Assembly (NCBI GenBank): GCA_900543915.1
Contig: UQTB01000014.1
Span: forward strand, 1-53,340
Source: an uncultured Eubacteriales bacterium
GTDB taxonomy: Bacteria > Bacillota > Clostridia > Christensenellales > Borkfalkiaceae
DNA: 53,340 nt
Direction of reading: 5' to 3'
Shown: piece by piece, positions 35,973-44,622 of the stretch
Layout of the letters: each line of letters begins with the position of its first letter
Numbering within the stretch: position 1 is the stretch's first letter
Notes under the pieces: generated by a model
Told to the model about the DNA's origin: nothing
What the model saw: the letters and a program-made list of their open reading frames with translations, nothing else
The model's database searches: none
Program-made: the position numbers and the translations under genes

Positions 35973-38900
35973 GAGAACGGATATCAAAAAAATACTCGTG
36001 ATCGGGTCCGGCCCCATCGTCATCGGCCAGGCGGCGGAATTCGACTACGCGGGAACGCAGGCCTGTCTCGCGCTGAAAGAGGAGGGGTACGAAGTGGTGC
36101 TTGCCAATTCCAACCCCGCTACCATCATGACGGATACCGTCATCGCGGATAAGGTATATATGGAGCCTTTGACGCTCGAATATCTGGGAAAAATTCTCCG
36201 TTACGAACGCCCCGACGCAATCGTTCCGGGAATCGGCGGGCAGACGGGGCTGAATCTCGCCGTCCAGCTGTCCCGCAAGGGGATTTTGGACGAATGCCAG
36301 GTGGAAATGCTCGGAACCAGCCCGGATTCCATCGAAATGGCGGAGGACCGGGAAAAATTCAAGGCGCTGTGCGAGCGCCTGGGAGAACCCGTTCTGCCCT
36401 CCGTCATCACGCACTCCATCGAGGAGGGCGTTGCGGCGGCGGAGAAGATCGGCTATCCGGTCGTGCTGCGCCCGGCATTTACCTTAGGGGGAACGGGCGG
36501 CGGCTTTGCGGACAACGAAGAAGAGCTCCGCGAAATCATGAAACACGCGCTGATGCTCTCTCCCGTCCGTCAGGTGCTGGTGGAAAAATCCATCAAGGGA
36601 TTCAAAGAGATCGAATACGAGGTCATGCGCGACGCGAACGACACGGCGATCACCGTCTGCAACATGGAAAATATCGACCCGGTCGGCGTGCATACCGGGG
36701 ACTCCATCGTCGTCGCGCCCAGTCAGACGCTGACCAATAAAGAGTATCACATGCTGCGCGATTCCGCGCTGAAAATCATCCGCGCCTTAAAGATCGAGGG
36801 AGGCTGCAACGTGCAGTTCGCGCTCGATCCGCAGTCCTTCGACTATTTTCTCATCGAAGTCAACCCCCGCGTATCCCGCTCTTCCGCGCTCGCTTCCAAG
36901 GCGAGCGGCTATCCCATCGCGCGGGTCTCGGCGAAAATCGCGGTGGGGATGACGCTGGATGAAATTCCCCTGGCGAATACGCCCGCGTCATTTGAACCTG
37001 CACTCGACTATGTGGTGACGAAGATCGCCCGCTTTCCCTTCGATAAATTCAACACCGTGTCCAACCGCCTTTCCACGCAGATGAAGGCGACGGGCGAGGT
37101 GATGAGCGTGGGGCGCACCATTGAGGAAAGCCTGTTGAAAGCGGTCCGCTCGCTGGAAGTCGGCGTAAACCACATTCATTCCGGAAAGTTCGACGGTTAC
37201 GCGCAGAGCGAGCTGGAAGAATACGTCCGGGAAGGGCGGGACGACCGCCTTTACGCGCTGGCAGAGCTGATCCGCAGGGGAACGCCCCTGTCCGATCTGT
37301 ACAGGCTGACGAAGATCGACTGCCTGTTCCTCGAAAAAATCAAAAATATCACCGATCTCGAGCAGGAAGTCGCCGCGCATCCATCGGATCCCGCAGTGCT
37401 GAGGAAGGCGAAAAAGGCGGGCTTTTCGGATTCGTTTATCGCGGAGCTCTGGAAGATGCCCGAGCGCGCGCTCTTCGATCTCCGTCTCCGCGAAGAGATC
37501 TTTCCGGTCTATAAGATGATCGACACGTGCGCCAGCGAGTTCAAAAGTTACGTCCCATATTTTTATTCCACCTACGAAGAAGAAAACGAGTCGGTTGTCT
37601 CCGACCGCAAAAAGATCGTCGTGCTGGGGTCGGGGCCGATCCGCATCGGGCAGGGTGTGGAATTTGATTATTCCACCGTCCACGCCATCAAGACCATCAG
37701 GGAAAACGGCTTTGAAGCGATCATCATCAACAACAATCCCGAGACGGTCTCCACCGACTATACGACGAGCGACAAGCTCTACTTTGAGCCGCTCACGCTG
37801 GAAGACGTCATGAATATCCTGCTTTTGGAAAAGCCGGAGGGCGTCATCGCCTCTCTCGGCGGGCAGACCGCCATCAATCTGGCGGCGGGGCTGCACGCGC
37901 GGGGCGTGCGGATCATCGGCACGGACTGCGACGCCATCGAGCGCGCCGAGAACAGGGACGCGTTTGAAAAGGTGATGGAAGAACTGAAAATCCCTCAGCC
38001 GCGCGGCGAGGCGGTCACCAATATCGAGGACGGCGTGCGCGTCGCCGAGGAGATCGGCTATCCCGTTCTGGTCCGCCCCAGCTATGTTCTGGGCGGCCGC
38101 GCGATGCAGATCGTCGGCAGCGAGAAGGCGCTCCGCATTTACCTGGAGACTGCGGTCAAAATAGACGAAAAACAGCCCGTGCTCGTAGATAAATACATCA
38201 CGGGAAAGGAACTCGAAGTGGACGCGGTGTGCGACGGGACGGACGTATTTGTGCCCGGCATCATGGAACTCGTGGAAAAGACGGGGATCCATTCCGGGGA
38301 TTCCATCAGCGTCTATCCCACGTTCAGCGTCAGCCGGAAGGTAAAAGACACGATTCTGGAATATACCCGCAAGCTGGGGCTGGGCATCGGCATTGTGGGG
38401 CTGTATAACATTCAGTTTATCGTGGATAAAGAGGAAAACGTCTACGTCATCGAGGTCAACCCGCGCTCATCCCGCACCGTTCCCTTCCTTTCCAAGGCGA
38501 CGGGATATTGCCTGGCGGATATCGGCACGCTCGTCATCCTGGGAAAATCGCTCCGGGAACAGGGCTTTACCGAAATGTATCCCAGGGAAAAGGACAAGTG
38601 GTACGTCAAGGTGCCCGCGTTCTCCTTCTCCAAGATCGTGGGGCTGGACGCGTATCTCTCGCCCGAGATGAAATCCACCGGCGAGGCGATCGGCTATGAC
38701 AAGAGCCTGACGCGCGCGCTGTACAAGGCGCTGCAGGCGAGCGGCATGAACGTGGCGAACTACGGCACGCTCTTCGTCTCGGTCACGGATGCGGACAAGG
38801 AAGAGGCGCTCCCCCTGGTGCGCAGGTTCTACAATCTCGGCTTTAACATCGAGGCGACGGCGGGCACGGCGAAGTTTTTGAAGGAGCACGGCATCCGCAC

Positions 38901-39144
38901 GCGCGTGAAAAAGAAGATCAGCGAGGGGGCGACGGACATTTTGGATTCCATCCGCAAAGGGTACGTCAACTACGTGATCAGCACGCGCGACGTGGATTCG
39001 CTCTCCCAGCAGTCGGACGGCTACATGATCCGCCGCTGCGCCGTGGAAAACAACGTGACCATGTTCTCCGCCCTGGATACCGTGCGCGTCCTTCTGGACG
39101 TTCTGGAGGAGATCACCATCACGATTTCCACCATCGACGCTTAG
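35965..39144 (+). CDS. carB: Carbamoyl-phosphate synthase large subunit
   Basis: The 1059-residue subunit makes carbamoyl phosphate from bicarbonate, ammonia and two ATP. It has the family's two ATP-grasp halves: the first opens with KKILVIGSGPIVIGQAAEFDY and the second, near residue 550, with VVLGSGPIRIGQGVEFDYS. Both halves carry the metal-binding EVNPR(V/S)SR motif. A C-terminal methylglyoxal-synthase-like allosteric domain follows (from about 930, with NIEATAGTAKFLKEHGI). Length is normal for bacterial CarB. It forms the CarAB tunnel complex with the overlapping upstream gene. In other bacteria UMP and ornithine act on the C-terminal domain; here that is inferred. Confidence 0.98.
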   Translation: MPKRTDIKKILVIGSGPIVIGQAAEFDYAGTQACLALKEEGYEVVLANSNPATIMTDTVIADKVYMEPLTLEYLGKILRYERPDAIVPGIGGQTGLNLAVQLSRKGILDECQVEMLGTSPDSIEMAEDREKFKALCERLGEPVLPSVITHSIEEGVAAAEKIGYPVVLRPAFTLGGTGGGFADNEEELREIMKHALMLSPVRQVLVEKSIKGFKEIEYEVMRDANDTAITVCNMENIDPVGVHTGDSIVVAPSQTLTNKEYHMLRDSALKIIRALKIEGGCNVQFALDPQSFDYFLIEVNPRVSRSSALASKASGYPIARVSAKIAVGMTLDEIPLANTPASFEPALDYVVTKIARFPFDKFNTVSNRLSTQMKATGEVMSVGRTIEESLLKAVRSLEVGVNHIHSGKFDGYAQSELEEYVREGRDDRLYALAELIRRGTPLSDLYRLTKIDCLFLEKIKNITDLEQEVAAHPSDPAVLRKAKKAGFSDSFIAELWKMPERALFDLRLREEIFPVYKMIDTCASEFKSYVPYFYSTYEEENESVVSDRKKIVVLGSGPIRIGQGVEFDYSTVHAIKTIRENGFEAIIINNNPETVSTDYTTSDKLYFEPLTLEDVMNILLLEKPEGVIASLGGQTAINLAAGLHARGVRIIGTDCDAIERAENRDAFEKVMEELKIPQPRGEAVTNIEDGVRVAEEIGYPVLVRPSYVLGGRAMQIVGSEKALRIYLETAVKIDEKQPVLVDKYITGKELEVDAVCDGTDVFVPGIMELVEKTGIHSGDSISVYPTFSVSRKVKDTILEYTRKLGLGIGIVGLYNIQFIVDKEENVYVIEVNPRSSRTVPFLSKATGYCLADIGTLVILGKSLREQGFTEMYPREKDKWYVKVPAFSFSKIVGLDAYLSPEMKSTGEAIGYDKSLTRALYKALQASGMNVANYGTLFVSVTDADKEEALPLVRRFYNLGFNIEATAGTAKFLKEHGIRTRVKKKISEGATDILDSIRKGYVNYVISTRDVDSLSQQSDGYMIRRCAVENNVTMFSALDTVRVLLDVLEEITITISTIDA

Positions 39145-39153
39145 GAGAAAACC

Positions 39154-39885
39154 ATGGAACGCGTTTCTGACTTTCAGATTCTGTCGAACGAGTGCCTCGC
39201 CCCGTCCGTCTACCGCATGGTGCTGGCGGGGGATACGCGCTATATTACTGTTCCCGGTCAGTTCATCGATATCCGGCTGGACAGGCTCTTTCTCCGCCGC
39301 CCCATTTCCGTCTGCGATCGGGACGGCGATACCGTCACGGTCATCTACAAAGTCGTGGGGAAGGGGACGAAGCAGATGTCCGGGCTTTCCTCCGGCGAGA
39401 CGCTCAACGTGCTGACCGGGCTGGGAAACGGATACGATCTCTCCCGCGCGGGCGACCGCCCCGTGCTGGTGGGCGGCGGCGTTGGCGTGCCGCCCCTTTA
39501 CTGGCTGGCAAAGGAACTGAGAAAGCGGGGAAAAGAAGTCTCCGTCGTCCTCGGGTTCAACGCGAAGGAAGAGATTTTTTATGAAAAAGAGATGAAGGCG
39601 CTCGGGTGCAGCGTCGCCGTCGCCACTGCGGACGGCAGCCGCGGCGTCAGGGGATTCGTCACCGCGGCGCTCGAGGATTCCTATTCGCACTTTTACGCCT
39701 GCGGGCCGGTTCCCATGCTGAAAGCGGTCTGCTCCGCGCTCTCCTGCGGCGGCTCCTGTTCGCTGGAAGAGCGCATGGGGTGCGGCTTCGGCGCCTGCAT
39801 GGGGTGCAGTGTTCAGACGAAGAACGGGATAAAGCGCGTCTGCAAGGAGGGCCCCGTCTTTTCCAAGGAGGAACTGATATGGTAG
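39154..39885 (+). CDS. pyrK: Dihydroorotate dehydrogenase B, electron transfer subunit
   Basis: The 243-residue protein carries FAD and a [2Fe-2S] cluster and links PyrD to NAD+. The FAD-binding motif is RRPISVCD (48-55); the nucleotide site includes VGGGVGVPPLYWLA. The cluster ligands are Cys210, Cys215, Cys218 and Cys230 in a CxxxxCxxC...C arrangement. It is immediately followed by pyrD, overlapping by seven bases, as usual for the class 1B heterotetramer. Confidence 0.96.
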   Translation: MERVSDFQILSNECLAPSVYRMVLAGDTRYITVPGQFIDIRLDRLFLRRPISVCDRDGDTVTVIYKVVGKGTKQMSGLSSGETLNVLTGLGNGYDLSRAGDRPVLVGGGVGVPPLYWLAKELRKRGKEVSVVLGFNAKEEIFYEKEMKALGCSVAVATADGSRGVRGFVTAALEDSYSHFYACGPVPMLKAVCSALSCGGSCSLEERMGCGFGACMGCSVQTKNGIKRVCKEGPVFSKEELIW

Positions 39886-40793
39886 ATACCGGGGTATCGC
39901 TCTCCGGCCTTATGCTGGACAATCCCGTGATCCCCGCTTCGGGCACGTTTGGATTCGGGTATGAATTTGCGGAATTTTACGACATCAACCTGCTGGGCTC
40001 CATTGCGCTGAAAGGAACCACGCGGGAGGCGCGCTACGGCAACCCGCTTCCGCGCATCGCGGAATGTACGGAGGGGCTGATCAACAGCGTCGGTTTACAG
40101 AATCCCGGGGTCGACTGCGTGATCGCGGAGGAGCTTCCCAAATTAAAGCGGGTGTTCGGGAAAAAGGCGATCGCCAACGTATCCGGCTTTTCGGTGGAGG
40201 ATTACGCGGCCGCCGCCGCGAAGCTGGACAAAGAAGAGCAGATCGGCATTCTGGAAATCAACATCAGCTGCCCCAACGTGCACAACGGCGGCATGAACTT
40301 CGGCACGCGCCCGGAATCCGCCTACGAAGTGACAAAGGCGGTGAAAGCGGTCTGCAAAAAGCCCGTCTATATGAAGCTGTCTCCCAACGTGACGTCCGTC
40401 GTCGAGATCGCTAAGGCCTGCGAGGAGGGGGGCGCGGACGGCGTCAGCCTGATCAACACGCTGATGGGAATGCGGATCGACCTGAAAACGGGGAAACCCG
40501 TCATAGCGAATAAGATGGGCGGTTTTTCGGGCCGGGCAATTTTTCCCGTCGCCGTGCGCATGGTGTACGAAGTCTATGAAGCGGTGAAAATACCCGTTAT
40601 CGGCATGGGCGGCGTTTCCTCGGCGGAAGACGTCGTCGAGATGATGCTGGCGGGCGCTTCCGCCGTCCAGGTAGGGGCGGAAAATCTGGTCAATCCGTAC
40701 GCGTGCAGGGATATCGTCCGCGATCTTCCGCGCGTCATGGAGACGTATAAAATAGAAAAATTAAGCGAAATTACGGGAGGTGCGCACAGATGA
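39879..40793 (+). CDS. pyrD: Dihydroorotate dehydrogenase B, catalytic subunit (class 1B)
   Basis: The 304-residue FMN enzyme oxidises dihydroorotate to orotate. The catalytic cysteine of class 1B enzymes is Cys131 in NISCPNVHNGG. Substrate-binding (VGLQNPG) and phosphate-binding (GMGGVSSAEDV) segments are also present. The start at 39879 is favoured by AAGGAGG eight bases upstream and by homology (VSLSGLMLDNPVIPASGTFG); a longer upstream frame would lie inside pyrK in another frame. It overlaps pyrF by four bases (ATGA). Confidence 0.97.
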   Translation: MVDTGVSLSGLMLDNPVIPASGTFGFGYEFAEFYDINLLGSIALKGTTREARYGNPLPRIAECTEGLINSVGLQNPGVDCVIAEELPKLKRVFGKKAIANVSGFSVEDYAAAAAKLDKEEQIGILEINISCPNVHNGGMNFGTRPESAYEVTKAVKAVCKKPVYMKLSPNVTSVVEIAKACEEGGADGVSLINTLMGMRIDLKTGKPVIANKMGGFSGRAIFPVAVRMVYEVYEAVKIPVIGMGGVSSAEDVVEMMLAGASAVQVGAENLVNPYACRDIVRDLPRVMETYKIEKLSEITGGAHR

Positions 40794-41491
40794 ACAGAGA
40801 CGTGATCGTCGCGCTGGATTTCCCCGCGCGGGAGGAAACGCTGGCGTTTTTGGATTTATTCACGGAGGAAAAGCCCTTCGTCAAGATCGGCATGGAGCTC
40901 TTTTACGGAGCGGGGCCGGAAATCGTCCGCGAGATCAAGAGGCGCGGGCATAAGATCTTTCTGGATCTGAAACTGCACGATATTCCGAACACGGTGAAAA
41001 AGGCGATGTCCGTTCTGTCCGGTCTGGACGTCGACCTGACCAACCTGCATGCGGGCGGCACGGTCGCCATGATGCAGGCGGCGGTCGAGGGGCTGACGCG
41101 TCCGGACGGCACGCGCCCCCTGCTGATCGCGGTGACGCAGCTCACCAGCACGAGTCAGGAGGCGATGGAGCGCGACCTCTGGATCCAAAAGCCCATCGAC
41201 GAAGTAGTCATGCACTATGCGGAAAACGCGAAAAAGGCGGGGCTGGACGGCGTCGTCTGTTCCCCGCTGGAAGCGGGAAAGGTGCATTCCCGCTGCGGCG
41301 CGTCATTTTTGACGGTCACCCCCGGCGTGCGCTTTGCGGACGGCGAAAAGGGCGACCAGGTGCGGGTCACCACGCCCGCTAAGGCAAGAGAACTGGGATC
41401 CGATTTGATCGTAGTCGGCCGCCCGATCACGGCCGCCGCCGATCCGGTGGCGGCATACCGCAGGGCGAAAGCGGAATTTTTAGGAGAATAA
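40790..41491 (+). CDS. pyrF: Orotidine 5'-phosphate decarboxylase
   Basis: The 233-residue TIM-barrel enzyme converts OMP to UMP. The catalytic DxKxxD network is in FLDLKLHDIPNTVKKA (Asp59, Lys61, Asp64), with Lys32 in FVKIGMELF. Later motifs are VTPGVRF and VVGRPIT, binding the phosphate. GGGAGG precedes the ATG. The length is normal for the short bacterial form. Confidence 0.97.
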   Translation: MNRDVIVALDFPAREETLAFLDLFTEEKPFVKIGMELFYGAGPEIVREIKRRGHKIFLDLKLHDIPNTVKKAMSVLSGLDVDLTNLHAGGTVAMMQAAVEGLTRPDGTRPLLIAVTQLTSTSQEAMERDLWIQKPIDEVVMHYAENAKKAGLDGVVCSPLEAGKVHSRCGASFLTVTPGVRFADGEKGDQVRVTTPAKARELGSDLIVVGRPITAAADPVAAYRRAKAEFLGE

Positions 41492-41493
41492 GG

Positions 41494-42129
41494 ATGAAAG
41501 AGCAGATTGCAAAGGATTTACTGAAAATCGGCGCGGTATTTCTGCGCCCGGACGAGCCCTTCACCTGGGCGAGCGGCATCAAGAGCCCGATCTACTGCGA
41601 CAACCGCCTGACGCTCACCGCGCCGGAAGCGCGGAAAGACGTGGAAAACGGGCTCGTATCGCTGATCCGCGCGCATTTCCCGGAGGCGGAAGTCCTGATG
41701 GGAACGAGCACGGCGGGGATCGCCCACGCGGCGATCTGCGGCTGGATCATGGATCTTCCCATGGGATACGTGCGCGGCGGGGCAAAGGATCACGGCAGGG
41801 CAAACCGCATCGAGGGGAAACTCGAGGCGGGGCAGAAGGTCGTCGTCGTGGAAGATCTCATTTCCACGGGCGGCTCTGTGATCGAGGTCGTGGAGGCGCT
41901 CCGCGAAGCGGGCGCCGAGGTGCTGGGCGTAGTCTCCATCTTTACGTACGGCATGAAAAAGGGATTGGAGCGGCTCGCCGCGGCGGACGTCGTCCATTAC
42001 AGCCTCTCCGATTTCGATACGCTCGCGGAAGTCGCCGCGGAAGAAGGGTATATTGCGAAAGAGGACGTCGCCCGGCTCATGGCGTTCCGGAACAACCCCT
42101 CTGACGAAAGCTGGATCAGGGTAAAATGA
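41494..42129 (+). CDS. pyrE: Orotate phosphoribosyltransferase
   Basis: The 211-residue enzyme joins orotate and PRPP to give OMP. The PRPP-binding signature VVVVEDLISTGGSVIEVV starts at about residue 116, and the N-terminal FTWASGIKSPIYCDNR binds orotate. The gene lies two bases after pyrF and overlaps pyrB by four, so the last three enzymes are coupled. Confidence 0.96.
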   Translation: MKEQIAKDLLKIGAVFLRPDEPFTWASGIKSPIYCDNRLTLTAPEARKDVENGLVSLIRAHFPEAEVLMGTSTAGIAHAAICGWIMDLPMGYVRGGAKDHGRANRIEGKLEAGQKVVVVEDLISTGGSVIEVVEALREAGAEVLGVVSIFTYGMKKGLERLAAADVVHYSLSDFDTLAEVAAEEGYIAKEDVARLMAFRNNPSDESWIRVK

Positions 42130-43196
42130 GACATCTTCTGGACATCGCCGATCTCTCGGTATCGGAAATCAACGAACTCATCGCTCTCGCGGAAGACATC
42201 GCCGCGAACGGGCAAAACTATGCGGAAGCCGGAAAGGGAAAAAAGCTGGCGGCGCTCTTTTTCGAGCCGTCCACGCGCACCCGCCTCTCGTTCGAGGCGG
42301 CGATGCTGGAGCTGGGCGGAAGCGTCATCGGCTTCTCTGAGGCTTCTTCCTCCTCCGCCTCCAAGGGCGAATGCGTGCGGGATACCGTCCGCGTCGTGAG
42401 CAACTATGCGGATATCATCGCCATACGGCATCCCGTCGAGGGCGCGGCGTTCGTCGCCGCGACAAAATCCCGCATCCCCGTCGTCAACGCGGGCGACGGG
42501 GGGCACTGTCATCCCACGCAGACGCTCGCCGACCTGCTCACCATTCACCGCGAGTGCGGGCGGCTGGACGGGCTGACTATCGGGCTGTGCGGGGACCTTT
42601 TATACGGCAGAACGGTCCATTCTCTCATCAACGCGATGGTGCGCTGCCGGGGAACAAAGTTCGTCCTCATTTCGCCCGAATCGCTCCGTCTGCCCGACTA
42701 TGCGGAGGAGGCGCTCAGGCGCGCCGGCGTGCCTTATGCCGTCACGGCCGACCTGGAAGAATTTATGGGGGAGCTGGACGTTTTGTACATGACCCGCGTT
42801 CAGCGGGAGCGCTTTTTGACGGCGGAGTCTTACGAGCGCGTAAAGGACTGCTACGTTCTGACGCCCGAAAAACTCGTGTCTGCGAAAAGGGAAATGCGGA
42901 TTCTGCATCCGCTGCCGCGCGTCAGCGAGATCGCGCAGGCGGTGGACGACGATCCCCGCGCGGCTTATTTCCGCCAGACGCTCAACGGCAAGCTGATGCG
43001 CATGGCGCTGATTTTAAAGCTGACAGAAAAGAAATCCCTTTCCGCGCCCGATACGCTGCCCGCCGGGGAGGATTTTTCGGGGATATGCCCCAATCCGAAG
43101 TGCATCACGCACAGCGAGCGGGAGCTCGCGGCAAAGAGCGTAACGGGGCGGGACGGCGTCCGCCGCTGCCTCTACTGCGAAACCCTTTTAAAATAA
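42126..43196 (+). CDS. pyrB: Aspartate carbamoyltransferase fused to a PyrI-type zinc domain
   Basis: Residues 1 to about 303 are a complete catalytic chain. FFEPSTRTRLSFE (carbamoyl-phosphate site), Lys80 on the mobile loop, HPTQ (129-132), TRVQRERF (Arg224, Gln226) and HPLPR (261-265) are all intact. After a short linker, residues about 316-356 form a zinc domain like the C-terminus of the regulatory chain PyrI. Its cysteines at 321, 326, 348 and 351 are spaced C-x4-C-x21-C-x2-C, and CPNPKCITHSE and CLYCE match that family. The roughly 100-residue nucleotide-binding domain of PyrI is absent. The enzyme should be active but probably cannot respond to CTP or ATP in the classical way. It is the last gene of the operon, and no terminator was found before 43217. 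Confidence 0.95.
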   Translation: MRHLLDIADLSVSEINELIALAEDIAANGQNYAEAGKGKKLAALFFEPSTRTRLSFEAAMLELGGSVIGFSEASSSSASKGECVRDTVRVVSNYADIIAIRHPVEGAAFVAATKSRIPVVNAGDGGHCHPTQTLADLLTIHRECGRLDGLTIGLCGDLLYGRTVHSLINAMVRCRGTKFVLISPESLRLPDYAEEALRRAGVPYAVTADLEEFMGELDVLYMTRVQRERFLTAESYERVKDCYVLTPEKLVSAKREMRILHPLPRVSEIAQAVDDDPRAAYFRQTLNGKLMRMALILKLTEKKSLSAPDTLPAGEDFSGICPNPKCITHSERELAAKSVTGRDGVRRCLYCETLLK

Positions 43197-43216
43197 ATTT
43201 TGCCCGTTTCTTTCGC

Positions 43217-43246
43217 TTGACTTACCGGGCGGAATTTTGATAAAAT
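43217..43246 (+). promoter_or_regulatory. Sigma-A promoter of the pur operon
   Basis: TTGACT (43217-43222), an 18-bp spacer and TAAAAT (43241-43246), preceded by TGA. It begins 20 bp after the pyrB stop and just upstream of the riboswitch. Confidence 0.78.
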
Positions 43247-43263
43247 AAAGTCGAAAAAAGAAG

Positions 43264-43375
43264 AATGATCTTTGTGACTGACGGAACCGCGGATCACCGC
43301 ATGGGAGCAAGGGTCTTAACTGATGTCGACCGTCTGGGCAGTCCGCATTTTCGGGGGCTGCCCATAACTATTTTT
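43264..43375 (+). ncRNA. ZTP riboswitch (pfl RNA) controlling the pur operon
   Basis: All core parts of the ZTP/ZMP-sensing riboswitch are visible. P1 pairs GATCTTTG with CAAGGGTC. The junction carries GTGACTGACGGAA, and a GCGG-ATCA-CCGC hairpin is followed by ATGGGAGCA. The conserved 3' element is CCGTCTGGGCA (43330-43340). GACGG (43280-43284) can pair with CCGTC (43330-43334) to form the pseudoknot. The expression platform is the terminator at 43335-43375, whose 5' arm overlaps the ligand-binding CTGGGCA. Binding of AICAR mono- or triphosphate, which accumulate when 10-formyl-tetrahydrofolate is short, should switch the operon on. Confidence 0.92.
43335..43375 (+). terminator. Riboswitch-controlled terminator before purE
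   Basis: TGGGCAG (43335-43341) pairs with CTGCCCA (43358-43364), with an inner CCG/CGG helix, followed by a T-run at 43371-43375. Confidence 0.85.
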
Positions 43376-43385
43376 CGGAGGTTTT

Positions 43386-43880
43386 ATGAAGAAAATCGGA
43401 ATCGTCATGGGAAGCGACAGCGATCTTCCCGTCGTACAGAAGGCAATCGACGCGCTGGAGCGCTATGGCGTGCCGTTCGAGGTGCACGTCTATTCCGCGC
43501 ACAGAACGCCCGAGGAGGCGCGCGCGTTTTCCCTGAACGCCCGCAAAAACGGCTTCGGCGCGATCATCGCCGCCGCAGGGAAAGCGGCTCACCTTGCGGG
43601 CGCGCTGGCCGCGAATACCACGCTTCCCGTGATCGGGATCCCCGTCAAGTCCTCGACGCTGGACGGGCTGGACGCGCTTCTCTCCACCGTACAGATGCCG
43701 TCCGGCATTCCCGTCGCCACCGTCGCCATCGACGGGGCGGAGAACGCGGCGCTTCTCGCGCTTCAGATCTTGTCCGTCGGCGACGCCGAGATTGCGGAGA
43801 AGCTGGATGCGGCGCGGAAGGCTTCCGCGGAAACGGTGCTGGAAAAAAACGCGGCGTTAACCGCGCGGTTTTCAAAATAA
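43386..43880 (+). CDS. purE: 5-(carboxyamino)imidazole ribonucleotide mutase
   Basis: The 164-residue enzyme rearranges N5-CAIR to CAIR in purine synthesis. The nucleotide-binding N-terminus GIVMGSDSDLPVV, the catalytic-loop SAHRTPE and the AGKAAHLAGALAANT segment mark class I PurE. A PurK partner is not in the window; it may lie elsewhere, or the enzyme may act directly on AIR and CO2 like class II. CGGAGG precedes the ATG by five bases, directly after the riboswitch terminator. Confidence 0.94.
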   Translation: MKKIGIVMGSDSDLPVVQKAIDALERYGVPFEVHVYSAHRTPEEARAFSLNARKNGFGAIIAAAGKAAHLAGALAANTTLPVIGIPVKSSTLDGLDALLSTVQMPSGIPVATVAIDGAENAALLALQILSVGDAEIAEKLDAARKASAETVLEKNAALTARFSK

Positions 43881-43905
43881 AAAATTCATTCGGAGGAATT
43901 CAAAT

Positions 43906-44616
43906 ATGGAAAAGAAAGAACAGCTCTACGAGGGCAAGGCGAAAAAGGTCTTTGCGACCGAAAATCCCGATTACTGCATCGTCTCCTACAAAGACGACGC
44001 GACCGCGTTCAACGGCCTGAAAAAGGGCACCATTCTGGGGAAAGGGGCAATCAACAACCGCGTCACCAATTATCTGATGAAGATGCTCGAAAAAGAGGGG
44101 ATTCCCACGCACTTCGTGGAAGAGCTCAACGACCGCGAGACGGTGGTGAAGCGGGTCAAAATCATTCCGCTGGAAGTCATCGTGAGAAACGTCGCCGCGG
44201 GTTCCCTCGCAAAGCGCCTGGGACTGGAAGAGGGCGTCAGAATGGGGCGCACCGTGCTGGAATTCTGCTACAAAGACGACGCGCTCGGCGACCCCATGGT
44301 GAACGAGTATCACATCCTCGCGATGAATTTCGCCACCGAGGAAGAGCTGAAGCTCATTTCCGAATATTCCCTGAAAATCAACCGGATTCTCTCCGAATAC
44401 CTCGCGGAGGTCAACGTCGAGCTGATCGACTTCAAGCTGGAATTCGGAAAAACGGCGGACGGCACCGTGGTGCTGGCGGATGAAATTTCTCCCGATACCT
44501 GCCGCTTCTGGGATATGACCACGCACGAAAAGCTGGATAAAGACCGCTTCCGCCGCGATCTCGGCGGCGTGGAAGACGCTTATCACGAGATTTTAAAACG
44601 CCTTTTGGGAGAATAA
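43906..44616 (+). CDS. purC: SAICAR synthetase (phosphoribosylaminoimidazole-succinocarboxamide synthase)
   Basis: The 236-residue enzyme joins CAIR and aspartate using ATP. The N-terminal LYEGKAKKVFAT is the phosphate-binding start of the family, VRNVAAGSLAKRLGL is the central motif, and ADEISPDTCRFWD is the conserved metal and substrate motif. Length is standard. CGGAGG precedes the ATG, 25 bp after purE. Confidence 0.97.
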   Translation: MEKKEQLYEGKAKKVFATENPDYCIVSYKDDATAFNGLKKGTILGKGAINNRVTNYLMKMLEKEGIPTHFVEELNDRETVVKRVKIIPLEVIVRNVAAGSLAKRLGLEEGVRMGRTVLEFCYKDDALGDPMVNEYHILAMNFATEEELKLISEYSLKINRILSEYLAEVNVELIDFKLEFGKTADGTVVLADEISPDTCRFWDMTTHEKLDKDRFRRDLGGVEDAYHEILKRLLGE

Positions 44617-44622
44617 ACGTAT

